Assembly (NCBI GenBank): GCA_913055695.1
Contig: CAJXKF010000005.1
Span: 62,001 to 126,000 of the forward strand
Direction: 5' to 3'
Source: an uncultured Methylophaga sp.
GTDB taxonomy: Bacteria > Pseudomonadota > Gammaproteobacteria > Nitrosococcales > Methylophagaceae
Length of the DNA stretch: 64,000 nucleotides
The position numbers were made by a program, and so were the translations under genes. The notes below the pieces were generated by a model. The model saw only the letters and a program-made list of their open reading frames with translations. It did not search any database and was not told the DNA's origin. This document shows, one piece after another, positions 34,763-44,498 of this stretch. Position 1 is the first letter of the stretch. Each line of letters opens with the position of its first letter.

Positions 34763-34851
34763 ATTTTCTCCCGTCCGGTGCCGCACCGGTGATTATCTGT
34801 GTATCCAGATCGACAGGCGGGGAGATGATTAGTTTCCTTGAGACAGGTCTG

Positions 34852-35772
34852 TTAACGACGTGTTTTCTTCTGTTTTCGGGCTGCTTTTTTAGCCGCTTTC
34901 TGCTCACGCATGATAAGCACCTCGGCCCATTCTTTTTCGGTCATTGCCGGGGTTTCCCAGCTGATGGGGCCCAGCATGCCGCTGCGGATTTCTGTGAGGA
35001 TAATTTTCGCCACGCGCTCCAGATCGACATGGCCCCCGCCCCGCAGACAGCCTCGACGCGTGCCGATAGCTTCCATCGTCTCGAGACCGGTTTCTGGTAA
35101 TTCACTGAGCTCGAACCGTTGCTGCAGTTGAGCAGGATAAGCGCTCATCAGATAGTCCACCGCATAGAGCGCAATATCATCATTGTCGATGGCCGTTTCT
35201 TTGATGGCACCGGTTATGGCCAGCCGATAGCCGCTGTGCGGATTTTCGAGATTGGGCCACAGCACGCCCGGTGTATCGTGGAGCACAATCCCCTGCTCGA
35301 GTTTGATTCGCTGCTGCATTTTGGTGATGGCCGGTTCGTTGCCGGTTTTGGCAATCTGGCGGCCAGCCAGGCTGTTGATCAGGGTGGATTTACCAACATT
35401 GGGAATGCCCATAATCATGGTCTGGATTTGTTTCACACTACTGGCTTTGGCCGGCATCATTTTCTGGCACAGATTGAGCAGGTCTTTGACCCGCTCCTGC
35501 TGCTGAGCAACCATGGTCAGTGTTTTTACCGATTGTTCCTGCTCAAGATAAGCCTGCCAGCTCTCTGTGACTGTGGGGTCAGCCAGATCCATTTTATTAA
35601 GCACTTTGATGCAGGGCTTGTTACCGCGCAGTTCGGCCAGCATCGGGTTCTGACTGCTGAAAGGAATGCGGGCATCCAGCACCTCGATGATCAGGTCCAC
35701 CTGCGGCAGCACCTGCTTCATCTCTTTGCTGGCCTTGTGCATATGCCCCGGATACCACTGGATGGCCATCAA
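34852..35772 (-). CDS. rbgA: Ribosome biogenesis GTPase (YlqF/RbgA type)
   Basis: 306 residues. The GTPase is circularly permuted: G4 (NKMDLADP) comes before G1 (GIPNVGKSTLIN), G2 and G3 (HDTPGVLWP). The C-terminus is very basic (QKAAKKAARKQKKTRR), suited to RNA binding. In Bacillus RbgA matures the 50S subunit; in gammaproteobacteria the role of YlqF is less clear. It starts ATG at 35772 or the next Met one codon in. Confidence 0.92.
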   Translation of the reverse strand: MMAIQWYPGHMHKASKEMKQVLPQVDLIIEVLDARIPFSSQNPMLAELRGNKPCIKVLNKMDLADPTVTESWQAYLEQEQSVKTLTMVAQQQERVKDLLNLCQKMMPAKASSVKQIQTMIMGIPNVGKSTLINSLAGRQIAKTGNEPAITKMQQRIKLEQGIVLHDTPGVLWPNLENPHSGYRLAITGAIKETAIDNDDIALYAVDYLMSAYPAQLQQRFELSELPETGLETMEAIGTRRGCLRGGGHVDLERVAKIILTEIRSGMLGPISWETPAMTEKEWAEVLIMREQKAAKKAARKQKKTRR

Positions 35773-35851
35773 TCTGTCCCTTGCAGCCGTCGGGGCTGGA
35801 TAACTGTGTTCTGATTCATGGCGGCTATTCTAGCCGAAAGCCGCGTTGATA

Positions 35852-38800
35852 TCAGTTGTCACGCAGATACTTGCTGATGTCCACCTCATCAATCTGTTTG
35901 GCAGGCAGGAAGCGCTGTGCGTATTGGAGGTACACGCCGCTTTGCAGAAACAGTTCGAACACTTCCACATCTATGTGTTCGTTCTGCACCATGCTGTGAA
36001 GAATATCCAGCGCCACGCTGACCGGTTTGGCTTTCTTGTAGGGCCGGTCGGCCGCGGTCAGGGCTTCATAAATATCAGCCAATACCATGATCCGCTCCGG
36101 CATAGACAGCTCGTAACCAGTGAGTTTGCGCGGATAACCGGTGCCTTTCATGGTCTCATGATGGGTGGACGCATAACGCGGTACCCGTTTGAGCTCCTCA
36201 GGGAACGGCAGACTTTCCAGCATCTTGATGGTACTGATGATGTGCTCGTTGATTTTGAACCGGTCTTCGGCGCTCAGTGTGCCGCGAGAAATTGCCAGGT
36301 TGTGAAGTTCGCCCAGGTTATAAAGATACTTGGGCACCTCCATTTTAATGCCGAACTTCGGATCGAAATCTGTGCTGTGCTGACGCTCGATAAGATGCTC
36401 GGGACGATCCACCAGCAGTTTCTCGGTAGCCGGCAACGGCCGTGGAGCTTCCTGCAACCGCGACATTTCACCGGAAGACAGACCAAGCTGGTCATCAAAG
36501 TAGCGCAGCCAGGTGATTTCTGCCAGCTCGTGCAGTTTAGCGACATCCTCTTCGCTGATGAACTCACCACCGACATTGGCATTGGCAATAAAGGCAAAAT
36601 CTTCACGCAGTTGCTGCTGTTTGTCGTTCTTCTGCTGTTCCAGGGCAGCTTGATCAGCGCCGGGTTGTGCCAGTTGAATCAGGTAATCAATTTCGGCATC
36701 ACGCCACAGCACCTCAAACCGCATTCTGACTTCATGAATGCGGTTATAGATGGTTTCCAGCTTGGTGCCCTTGTCGATGATATGTTCCGGCGTGGTGATT
36801 TTGCCGCAGTCATGCAGCCACGCGGCCACCTGGAACTCGCGCCATTCCTCGGCATTTTTGAAAGCAAAGTTTTTAAACGGCCCCTGGTCTGACTGTTCTG
36901 CTGCTCTGGCCAGCATAAAGGCGAGTTCAGGCACCCGCTCGCAGTGGCCGGCTGTATGCGGTGACTTATCGTCGATAGCCTGTGCGATCACCTTAATGAA
37001 AGCATCCAGCAGTTCTTCCTGGGCTTTTTCGTGACGCTGGATAGCTGATGACATATTGCTCATCGAGCCGGCCAGATCACCGACTTCAACAATATTACTG
37101 GAGACTTGCTGCACCTCGTCGTAGCGACGCTGGGTAATTTTTTCACTGTCGTCAGCTAACTGGCGAATCGGACGTACAATCGGGCTCGCCAGCAGCCATG
37201 AAATCGGCACCAGTAACAAAACCGCAAGAGTGGTCAGCAAAATCGAAGTTTTGACTTTCTCAAGGCCTGGACCCAATACGGTATCGACTGGCGTGGCAAT
37301 CGCGAAATAGTCCTGTTTACCCTCAGTCTCTCCAAACGGTGTCAGATACACAAAATGCTCTTCACCATTGAGCGACACGGTCTGCAAGTCATCTGACACA
37401 TCTTGATGAGCCATGCGCATCAATTCTGAATAAGGCACAGCGCCAAGTTGGCGGGAAACACTGCTGCGGCTATCCAGCCACTTGTCTTTCAATGCCTGCA
37501 GATGGTCAGGCCCAAGTGCCGCCATGGCCTGATTGAAAACCTCGGTCAGACCGGCGTGAGATTTATTCACCATAAAATGAAGCTGGGTCGGCATAGTGGC
37601 TTCCCCAAAGTCCAGGGGCTGATAGATCTCCACATCCTCAATAAAAAACTGGGCGGCGGTGTAGTTCAGAATGGGGGCGGTATCAATCGCGGCGTCCACC
37701 TCACCCTGGCGCACGGCATTGAACATGGCACGCACGTTATCGACCCGGATGATTTCAATCTGCGGAAAGTTTTCCTCCAAATTATTGGCCAGCGACCATC
37801 CCGAAGGAATAGCGACTTTCTTACCGAATAACTGCTCGACTTGAGTGATGGTTTCACTCCCTTCAGCGGTGATAACGCCATAGGGCACCTGCAGGAAAGG
37901 TTCGGTCAGATTACCCAGTAACTCGCGGTTCTCCTGAAAGAAAACAGGCTGCAGCACATCGAGCTCATTACTCAAAAACATCTGCCCCATTTCATTCCAG
38001 TTGAGACCATTGACGTAACGAATGGGAATACCGGTCATCTCAGAAATGTATGTCAGTACATCAATGGCGTAACCATACGGCTGACCTGAAGCGGCAAAGT
38101 TGATTGGCGGCCAGTCAGTCTCATTAGAGACAGTGAGGTATTCAATCGAATCGACCAGTTGCTGCTGTGCTTCTGTCAGCTCAAGCTCGGGGGCCGGTGG
38201 CAGGCTTTTGGCTTCTTTAACGGTCTGGTTAGAGGCGATGAGCTCTCCCGTTTCCTGATACAGATAGATCTCGCTGTCTTCGCTCAGGTCCTGGGTGTTG
38301 AGAAAGCCCGACAGGGAGGACAGGGTAATGTCCAGTGCCAGCACTGCCCGGTTGTCCGGCACTACAGTTGAATAGGTTTCGCCCGGTGCCTGCAGGTGCT
38401 GAAACAGATAAGGATCGGTTTTATTGACCTCGCCCAGTTTGGCATCGGTAAACCAGGGCCGTTTACGCGGGTCATAGTCGGTCTTGTGTTCACGGCTGAG
38501 CCGGATATTGAAGTCAGCATCCAGATAATTAAAGCGACGCAGGCGCTGCTCACCTTCACCTGTCACCCGGATCGCGACCCAGCGATCCTCCGGTTTCGCT
38601 CGCAGTTGCCTGCGTATCGTCGGATCGGCTTCAAGATTGATCAGCTCATAAAAATCCCCGTTCTGGAAGCCGATATAGATGGCATAGAACAAGGGGTTGC
38701 GAATCATGGCCTCTGCAAACAGCTGACGGGAATCTTCGGTAATACCGGTGTCACCGACAAAACGGGTGAATTGCGACAGGATTCGGGTCGCGGCAGCAGC

Positions 38801-39010
38801 TCGGCTATCTACAGCAGAGAGATAATCGCGGGTACTGGCCGCTGTTTTTTGATACACCGACAGGGTCGATTCGGTGGCCATATCGGTGCTGAAGAAATAT
38901 TGCAGACTGATAGCGACAGACGCTGTAATCACTGTAGCGAACAGAAAAAAACCAATGACGGTCGCTCTGATCGAAATTCGTAAGGGTTTACCCCCAGGCC
39001 ATGACATCAT
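35852..39010 (-). CDS. Large HD-GYP sensor protein with Cache and solute-binding domains
   Basis: 1052 residues. A helix near 13-33 anchors a large periplasmic part. The first periplasmic section (about 40-290) is Cache-like (RPWFTDAKLGEVNKTDPY, then DSEIYLYQETGELIAS); a complete family 3 solute-binding domain (about 297-530, DWPPINFAASGQPYGYAIDV to the end near YQPLDFGEA) comes next; and a Cache-like ending (LNGEEHFVYLTPFG..DYFAIATPVD, about 548-580) follows, before the second helix (about 588-606), HAMP and coiled coil. The HD-GYP domain has LHDCGK near residue 733 and HHETMKGTGYPR near 957, about 150 residues farther apart than usual. It should hydrolyse c-di-GMP if active. Confidence 0.88.
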   Translation of the reverse strand: MMSWPGGKPLRISIRATVIGFFLFATVITASVAISLQYFFSTDMATESTLSVYQKTAASTRDYLSAVDSRAAAATRILSQFTRFVGDTGITEDSRQLFAEAMIRNPLFYAIYIGFQNGDFYELINLEADPTIRRQLRAKPEDRWVAIRVTGEGEQRLRRFNYLDADFNIRLSREHKTDYDPRKRPWFTDAKLGEVNKTDPYLFQHLQAPGETYSTVVPDNRAVLALDITLSSLSGFLNTQDLSEDSEIYLYQETGELIASNQTVKEAKSLPPAPELELTEAQQQLVDSIEYLTVSNETDWPPINFAASGQPYGYAIDVLTYISEMTGIPIRYVNGLNWNEMGQMFLSNELDVLQPVFFQENRELLGNLTEPFLQVPYGVITAEGSETITQVEQLFGKKVAIPSGWSLANNLEENFPQIEIIRVDNVRAMFNAVRQGEVDAAIDTAPILNYTAAQFFIEDVEIYQPLDFGEATMPTQLHFMVNKSHAGLTEVFNQAMAALGPDHLQALKDKWLDSRSSVSRQLGAVPYSELMRMAHQDVSDDLQTVSLNGEEHFVYLTPFGETEGKQDYFAIATPVDTVLGPGLEKVKTSILLTTLAVLLLVPISWLLASPIVRPIRQLADDSEKITQRRYDEVQQVSSNIVEVGDLAGSMSNMSSAIQRHEKAQEELLDAFIKVIAQAIDDKSPHTAGHCERVPELAFMLARAAEQSDQGPFKNFAFKNAEEWREFQVAAWLHDCGKITTPEHIIDKGTKLETIYNRIHEVRMRFEVLWRDAEIDYLIQLAQPGADQAALEQQKNDKQQQLREDFAFIANANVGGEFISEEDVAKLHELAEITWLRYFDDQLGLSSGEMSRLQEAPRPLPATEKLLVDRPEHLIERQHSTDFDPKFGIKMEVPKYLYNLGELHNLAISRGTLSAEDRFKINEHIISTIKMLESLPFPEELKRVPRYASTHHETMKGTGYPRKLTGYELSMPERIMVLADIYEALTAADRPYKKAKPVSVALDILHSMVQNEHIDVEVFELFLQSGVYLQYAQRFLPAKQIDEVDISKYLRDN

Positions 39011-39087
39011 GGGTGTTCCTCGTTGCTGGGTCAGACTTTATTTATAGGTATGGTGAATTAAATCCAGTTTATATCACCATTGTCGAG

Positions 39088-39115
39088 TTCACACTATCGA
39101 CTGCTTGGGTATAAT
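39088..39115 (+). promoter_or_regulatory. Promoter of efpL
   Basis: TTCACA (39088-39093), a 16-base spacer and a perfect TATAAT (39110-39115), 31 bases before the efpL ATG. The transcript would have a short leader. Confidence 0.6.
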
Positions 39116-39145
39116 GCGATTTTTGTCTGAATCCGGAACCTGTTT

Positions 39146-39712
39146 ATGCCCAAGGCCAGTGAACTCAAACGCGGGATGGTGGTGGAACTGGCTGCTGAGC
39201 CCTATGTGGTCAGTCAGATTGAAGTTCGTAATCCGTCTTCTCGTGGCGCCTCCACTTTATACAAAATCCGTTTCAATCATCTTAAAACCAGGCAGAAACG
39301 CGACGAATCCCTTAAGGGCGAAGATTTTCTGAAAGATGTCGACTGTGAAAGACGACTGGTGCAGTATTCCTATCAGGATGGCAACAGCTATGTCTTTATG
39401 GATAACGAAAGCTTTGAACAGTTCATGATAGACAGTGCTGACATTGAGGAAGAACTCGGCTTCATCAGTGATGGCCTGGATAACATCGTCGCCGTGTTAC
39501 TCGATGGTCAGCTGGTTGCCATTGAACTGCCGGCCGCTGTTAACCTTCAGATTGTCGACACCGCACCGGGCATCAAAGGGGCCACAGCCGCTGCCAGAAC
39601 CAAGCCGGCGACGCTGTCCACAGGACTGGAAGTGCAGGTGCCCGAGTATATCGAAAACGGGGAAGTGATCCGGGTCAATACCGACAGTGGTAAGTTTATG
39701 TCGCGTGCCTGA
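39146..39712 (+). CDS. efpL: Elongation factor P-like protein (EfpL/YeiP)
   Basis: 188 residues, three beta-barrel domains as in EF-P. It belongs to the YeiP/EfpL branch by SRGASTLYKIRFNHLKT: the loop tip is not the lysine-centred EF-P loop that is modified by EpmA. The C-terminus VRVNTDSGKFMSRA is typical. EfpL relieves ribosome stalling at proline stretches and related motifs, in the cytoplasm. Stands alone, with its own promoter. Confidence 0.93.
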   Translation: MPKASELKRGMVVELAAEPYVVSQIEVRNPSSRGASTLYKIRFNHLKTRQKRDESLKGEDFLKDVDCERRLVQYSYQDGNSYVFMDNESFEQFMIDSADIEEELGFISDGLDNIVAVLLDGQLVAIELPAAVNLQIVDTAPGIKGATAAARTKPATLSTGLEVQVPEYIENGEVIRVNTDSGKFMSRA

Positions 39713-39818
39713 ATCTGCAGCATCAGCGACCTTGCTCCGGGGTGGTTCAACGTGCCGGGCTTAATCCGCTATCATAACTTCACAATCCACAGCAGTTGAA
39801 ACCCACCCTGATGATGTG

Positions 39819-40205
39819 ATGCGTAACAAACTGAAACAATATCTTTTTATCTGTCTGGGCTGGGTGTTTGTCTTGCTGGGGGCTATCGGCGCCGTATTGC
39901 CGCTGCTGCCCACCACGCCCTTCCTGATCCTGGCGCTCGCCTGTTTCGCTGAAAACTCACCCCGCTTTCACAGCATGCTGCTCAATCACAGCTGGTTTGG
40001 CCCCCCACTGCAGCAATGGGAAAATACCCATACAATGCGTCGGACTGTGAAGAAAAAGGTCTATTTACTGGTTATCCTGACTTTCGGTATATCCATCGCC
40101 GTACTCTGGGGCCGCACCGGGCTGCAATTAATGCTGGTCGGTATCTGCCTGATACTGCTATGGTTTATTTCACGAATCAAAGAAGCCGAGAGTCTCGTCA
40201 AATGA
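39819..40205 (+). CDS. YbaN family (DUF454) membrane protein
   Basis: 128 residues from the ATG at 39819; a GTG one codon earlier is possible. The DUF454 pattern GAIGAVLPLLPTTPFLILALACFAENSPRF is clear, and two or three membrane helices are predicted. Function is unknown. Its stop overlaps the start of the nitroreductase gene by 4 bases, so the pair is translationally coupled. Confidence 0.9.
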   Translation: MRNKLKQYLFICLGWVFVLLGAIGAVLPLLPTTPFLILALACFAENSPRFHSMLLNHSWFGPPLQQWENTHTMRRTVKKKVYLLVILTFGISIAVLWGRTGLQLMLVGICLILLWFISRIKEAESLVK

Positions 40206-40867
40206 AAGCCAGCGACGCTATCCGGCAACGTCATTCCGTTCGCCGTTTTCTGGCTGAGCCAGTAGCTAAAAGCCAAGTCCGCTTTTTACTGGATATTGCC
40301 AGCCACGCCCCTTCCGGAGCTAATACCCAGCCCTGGCGGGTAGCAGTCTTGACCGGTGACAGCAAGCAGCAGCTTTGCCGGCAGATCACCGAAGCTTTTG
40401 AAGCCGGTATCAAACCGGAACCTGACTACGAGTATTATCCGCTGGAATGGCAGGAACCTTATCTCAGTCGCCGCCGCGCCTGTGGTCTGCAGCTTTATCA
40501 GAGTCTGGGCATCGACAGAAAGGACAAGACCGCACAAAAAGCCCAGTGGGCCGCCAACTACCGCGCTTTTGATGCCCCTGTGATGTTATTGTTCTGGATG
40601 GACGATGTGATGCAGACCGGCTCTTTTATCGATTTTGGGATGTTCCTGCAGTCCTTTATGATTGCCGCCGTTGATGCCGGGCTGGCAACCTGCCCTCAAG
40701 CCGCTTTAGCCGAATATGCGCTGCTGGTGAAACGCTTTCTGGACATTCCCGCTGAGGCAACCTTGCTATGTGGCATGGCGCTGGGTTATGAAGACAGCGA
40801 AGCCGCCATCAACCAGTACCGGACAACACGCGAATATCACGATACCTTTACCCGTTTTTACGATTAA
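40202..40867 (+). CDS. Nitroreductase family protein
   Basis: 221 residues from the ATG at 40202, which overlaps the ybaN stop as ATGA; the longer frame from 40016 runs inside ybaN and is not used. FMN-binding marks: IRQRHSVRRF at the N-terminus, SHAPSGANTQPWRV, and the later GLATCPQAALAEY. It should be an FMN-dependent NAD(P)H reductase acting on nitro compounds or quinones. The natural substrate is unknown. hopJ-like follows after 14 bases. Confidence 0.92.
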   Translation: MKASDAIRQRHSVRRFLAEPVAKSQVRFLLDIASHAPSGANTQPWRVAVLTGDSKQQLCRQITEAFEAGIKPEPDYEYYPLEWQEPYLSRRRACGLQLYQSLGIDRKDKTAQKAQWAANYRAFDAPVMLLFWMDDVMQTGSFIDFGMFLQSFMIAAVDAGLATCPQAALAEYALLVKRFLDIPAEATLLCGMALGYEDSEAAINQYRTTREYHDTFTRFYD

Positions 40868-40881
40868 ATGCAGGAGACAAA

Positions 40882-41226
40882 ATGCAATTACAGGCCTTTC
40901 TGGACCGACTCAAGAAAGAACCGGAATCTATCCAGTTTGAAGACAGCATGACGGTGATTGAAGCCAACTACGATTTCACCCCGACCACCTTCCGCAATGG
41001 CGAAATACTGAACGAGGCCGGTCAGAATAACGGCTCCTGCAAGATTCTGGCTTTTGGACAGTTAAACGGCCTCAGCGTCGATGAAACCCTGGCCTGCTTC
41101 GGCAAGTTTTACCGTGAAGATGTGCTGGGTAATCCGCAAGGCAATGATCATCAGAACATCCGTCATTTTATGCAAAGCGGCTGGGATGACGTCAGTTTCC
41201 GCGGCGCGGCGCTGATGCCCAAGTAG
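40882..41226 (+). CDS. HopJ family protein
   Basis: 114 residues; CAGGAGAC precedes the ATG. It matches the HopJ family: FEDSMTVIEANYDFTPTTFRNGE, then NEAGQNNGSCKILAFGQL and YREDVLGNPQGNDHQNIRHFM. The name comes from a Pseudomonas type III effector, but most members are housekeeping cytoplasmic proteins of unknown role, and no secretion system is near. It is probably co-transcribed with the nitroreductase. Confidence 0.9.
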   Translation: MQLQAFLDRLKKEPESIQFEDSMTVIEANYDFTPTTFRNGEILNEAGQNNGSCKILAFGQLNGLSVDETLACFGKFYREDVLGNPQGNDHQNIRHFMQSGWDDVSFRGAALMPK

Positions 41227-41367
41227 GCAAATTATTCTCTTGCCACATACCGGCTGAGACAGCCATTCACGGGCGCAGCGCACTGATTTGGCAGTATCTA
41301 AAACTGCTTGATTATGTTAGAGTTGCGCGGTTATATCGCCCATTCATCGGAACTTAGACACTTCGCT

Positions 41368-42597
41368 ATGGAACTACAACCTAATAAAAAGTCTGACACG
41401 CGATTTTTATTGCTGGAAGGCGTGCATAAAAATGCCGTCGAATCGCTGGAAAAAGCCGGCTTTACCAATATCGAATACGTTTCCCATGCTTTGGATGAAG
41501 CCTCGCTGATTGAAAAAATCAAAGGTGCACGCTTCGTCGGCATTCGCTCCAGAACACAGTTGACCCAGAAAGTGCTGGATGCGGCGGATCGTCTGACCGC
41601 TATCGGTTGCTTCTGCATCGGCACCAACCAGGTGGATCTGGAAACGGCCAAGATGAAGGGCATTCCGGTATTCAATGCGCCCTACTCCAACACCCGCTCC
41701 GTTGCCGAAATGGTGATTGGCCAGTTGATTCTGCTGCTGCGTGGTATTCCGGAGAAAAACTGGAGCGTGCATAACGGTACCTGGCCGAAATCGGCTGACA
41801 AATCCTACGAGGCCCGTGGTAAGACGCTGGGTATTGTCGGTTATGGCAGTATCGGTTCACAGCTTTCCGTGCTCGCCGAGAGCCTGGGCATGAATGTGAT
41901 CTACTACGACGTCGTCACTAAACTGCCGCTCGGTAATGCCACCCAGGTCGACAGCATGGATGAACTGCTGCGCCTGTCTGACGTCGTGACCCTGCATGTG
42001 CCGGAGCTGGAATCGACCAAGAACATGATGACCAAGGCCGAGTTCGACAAAATGAAGTCGGGTGCGATCTTCATTAATGCGGCCCGTGGTACCTGTGTCG
42101 ATATTGATGCGCTGGTGCAGGCGCTGGAGGAAAAACGTCTGGCCGGTGCCGCTATCGATGTGTTCCCGACCGAACCCAAGTCCAATGACGAACCGCTGGA
42201 ATCACGGCTGCGTGGTTTCTCCAACGTCATTCTGACACCGCATATCGGTGGTTCAACCGTGGAAGCACAGGCCAATATTGGTCTGGAAGTGGCGGATAAA
42301 TTTATCCAGTTCGCACAGAATGGTACTACTGTTTCTGCCGTGAACTTCCCGGAAATTGCCCTGGCACCGAGACCGAATACGCATCGCCTGCTGCATATTC
42401 ACCACAATCAGCCGGGCGTGCTGTCCAGCGTCAACAGACTGTTTGCTGAGCACGATATCAATATCCTGGCGCAAAGCATGACCACCAAGGATGAAATCGG
42501 TTACCTGTTGATTGATGTGGCCGAGTTTGATTCGACACTGGCATTTGAACATCTGCAAAGCGTCGAAGGCACGATTCGTCTGCGGGTACTTTACTAA
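41368..42597 (+). CDS. serA: D-3-phosphoglycerate dehydrogenase
   Basis: 409 residues from the ATG at 41368 (MELQPNKKSD), matching the E. coli length of 410; the frame continues upstream to 41308 but the extra residues do not fit the family. It oxidises 3-phosphoglycerate at the start of serine synthesis. Features: substrate-domain GIRSRTQLTQ, NAD site GYGSIGSQLS, catalytic Arg/Glu/His segments (NAARGTCVDIDAL, HIGGSTVEAQANIG), and a C-terminal ACT domain (HNQPGVLSSVNRLF) for serine feedback. Confidence 0.95.
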   Translation: MELQPNKKSDTRFLLLEGVHKNAVESLEKAGFTNIEYVSHALDEASLIEKIKGARFVGIRSRTQLTQKVLDAADRLTAIGCFCIGTNQVDLETAKMKGIPVFNAPYSNTRSVAEMVIGQLILLLRGIPEKNWSVHNGTWPKSADKSYEARGKTLGIVGYGSIGSQLSVLAESLGMNVIYYDVVTKLPLGNATQVDSMDELLRLSDVVTLHVPELESTKNMMTKAEFDKMKSGAIFINAARGTCVDIDALVQALEEKRLAGAAIDVFPTEPKSNDEPLESRLRGFSNVILTPHIGGSTVEAQANIGLEVADKFIQFAQNGTTVSAVNFPEIALAPRPNTHRLLHIHHNQPGVLSSVNRLFAEHDINILAQSMTTKDEIGYLLIDVAEFDSTLAFEHLQSVEGTIRLRVLY

Positions 42598-42608
42598 ACG
42601 AACAAAAA

Positions 42609-42645
42609 AGCCCGCACCCTTGAAGAGAGGGTGCGGGCTTTTTTT
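42609..42645. terminator. Bidirectional terminator between serA and dld
   Basis: A perfect 12-base stem (AGCCCGCACCCT, 42609-42620, with 42628-42639), a 7-base loop, an A-run before and a T-run after. It serves both converging genes. Confidence 0.95.
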
Positions 42646-42656
42646 ATGCCTGGTCC

Positions 42657-44384
42657 TCAGCCCTGGTCCTCAGCCTGTCTGGCTTCACCCCAGTATTTCA
42701 ATTTACTGGTCTTACCAATACCCGGATTAAATGAGTTGGTCGGGTCCAGCTTCCTGTAAAAAGTTTTCAGTGCGTCCTTGGCGAAGTATTCCTGGCCGAC
42801 ATTGTGCTCGGCGGGATACTCGGCACCCCGTGCATCAAAAAACGCCAGCAGCTGCTGCTTCAGCGCCTTGGCATCCACACCTTTTTTCAGAATATAGTTC
42901 TGATGCATCACGTGACAGAACAGATGGCCGAGATAGAGCTTGGCTTCAATCTTGTCTTCGATTTCCGGAGGCAGGACTTCCAGCCATTGCTCCTCATTAC
43001 GCCGCAGTGCCACGTCGATAGTCATCATCGGCCCGAACTGCTTGCGTTTCATAATGTGGTAACGCCCCACTGCGCCGCCGGCAACAAAACGATTGAGGAT
43101 CGCTTTTTCACCTTCCCGCTTGCTGCATTCGAAAAAGTCGCCGTCATTATTCTTGAAGAACTCAGTGAGATAAGCACGGGCTTCTTCGACACCCTCGTTG
43201 TTCATCTCCAGAATCCAGTGATGCGCAAAACGATCCCGATACTCTTCCATCCGTTTCGGCAGATGATTGGGCCACAGGTAACTCAGATACTGCATCATGA
43301 TGTCTGACAGCTTGGTCGGCAGAAACTTGAACCTGGCCGCGATGCGATCAACGCTGCGTTTCATCGCAAACAGCTTGGGAATGTATTTAGAACCCAGTTT
43401 GTCGATGACCAGAAAGGTGTCCTTGCCGTATTTCTTACAGACATCATAGTAATCGCGTCCCAGGTATTCACCCGACACAGGCAGGTTTTTAAAGCTGGAA
43501 AGAATATCCCGACGCATTCTTGCCAGCACACTGGCATCATTGGTGCCGATGTAGAACACCTGCTGTTTCTGCGCGATAGGATAAGTATCCATACGCACAG
43601 CAAACACCGCCAGCTTGCCGGCACAGCCCGACGCTTCGTGCAAACGGCGACCGTCATTATTGAAACGGGCCGGAGTATCTTCGTCGACCTGTCTCACGCG
43701 CTCATGATATTCATTATCGGAAGCACGCTTGTCCGGGAACTGGATATCCTTTTCAGTGTAATTCTGCTTGTCCAGATTGCTCAGGATCTCTTCCGGGGTC
43801 GAGCCCAGCTCAATGCCCAGATGATTAACCAGTTCCAGTTCACCATCGGCATTGATCTGGGCAAATAATGACAACTCGGTATAAGCCGGACCACGCTGGA
43901 CCAGCGCGCCCCCCGAATTATTGCAGATCCCGCCGACAATCGATGCACCGATACATGAAGAACCAATCACCGAGTGCGGTTCACGACCATAAGGCGCCAG
44001 CGTCTCTTCCAGCCCAAACAGGGTGCTGCCGGCTAGACCTATGATCTGACGGGCATTATCAATCAGCTGAATCTGATCGATACGCATCGTGTTGATAATG
44101 ACCACGGGCCTATCATAATCTTCGCCATTGGGGGTGGAACCGCCGGTCAGCCCGGTATTGGCTGCCTGCATAATCACCACCACATCTGCCTCGACGCAGG
44201 CCTTGAGCAGTTGCCAGACCTGGAGCAGGCTAGCAGGCCTGACCACTGCCAGCGCCTTTCCCTCGCCGAAGCGGAAACCTTTACAATAAGGCGCGACTTT
44301 GGCGGGGTCTGTCAGGGTATAGGCGCTGCCCACGAGATTCTTGAATTGCTCAATCAGGGCATGGTGTTCGGCATACTCGGGCAT
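42657..44384 (-). CDS. dld: Quinone-dependent D-lactate dehydrogenase
   Basis: 575 residues (E. coli Dld 571). A peripheral membrane FAD enzyme that oxidises D-lactate to pyruvate and feeds quinone. FAD-binding type 4 marks: MQAANTGLTGGSTPNGEDYD and GSSCIGASIVGGICNNSGGA; the membrane-binding domain and the Dld-type cap are also present (RRNEEQWLEVLPPEIEDKIE and HNVGQEYFAKDALKTFYRKLDP). The last codons are followed by a near-exact 12-base tandem copy of the sequence around the stop (42649-42675). Confidence 0.95.
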   Translation of the reverse strand: MPEYAEHHALIEQFKNLVGSAYTLTDPAKVAPYCKGFRFGEGKALAVVRPASLLQVWQLLKACVEADVVVIMQAANTGLTGGSTPNGEDYDRPVVIINTMRIDQIQLIDNARQIIGLAGSTLFGLEETLAPYGREPHSVIGSSCIGASIVGGICNNSGGALVQRGPAYTELSLFAQINADGELELVNHLGIELGSTPEEILSNLDKQNYTEKDIQFPDKRASDNEYHERVRQVDEDTPARFNNDGRRLHEASGCAGKLAVFAVRMDTYPIAQKQQVFYIGTNDASVLARMRRDILSSFKNLPVSGEYLGRDYYDVCKKYGKDTFLVIDKLGSKYIPKLFAMKRSVDRIAARFKFLPTKLSDIMMQYLSYLWPNHLPKRMEEYRDRFAHHWILEMNNEGVEEARAYLTEFFKNNDGDFFECSKREGEKAILNRFVAGGAVGRYHIMKRKQFGPMMTIDVALRRNEEQWLEVLPPEIEDKIEAKLYLGHLFCHVMHQNYILKKGVDAKALKQQLLAFFDARGAEYPAEHNVGQEYFAKDALKTFYRKLDPTNSFNPGIGKTSKLKYWGEARQAEDQG

Positions 44385-44498
44385 TTTTGCTCTCTGTCAC
44401 GTTTCTGGTTAACTCATTAATTCTATCACGACACAATGCGATACCATTTAGCGTTTTATAAGCCTTAATTAACTTAAATCCACTCGGGACATCTTCAA

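Noticed and set aside
35846..36892. 348-codon open frame on the plus strand over the HD-GYP gene
   Set aside because: Antisense shadow of the catalytic domain, which has its HD and GYP motifs in the other frame.
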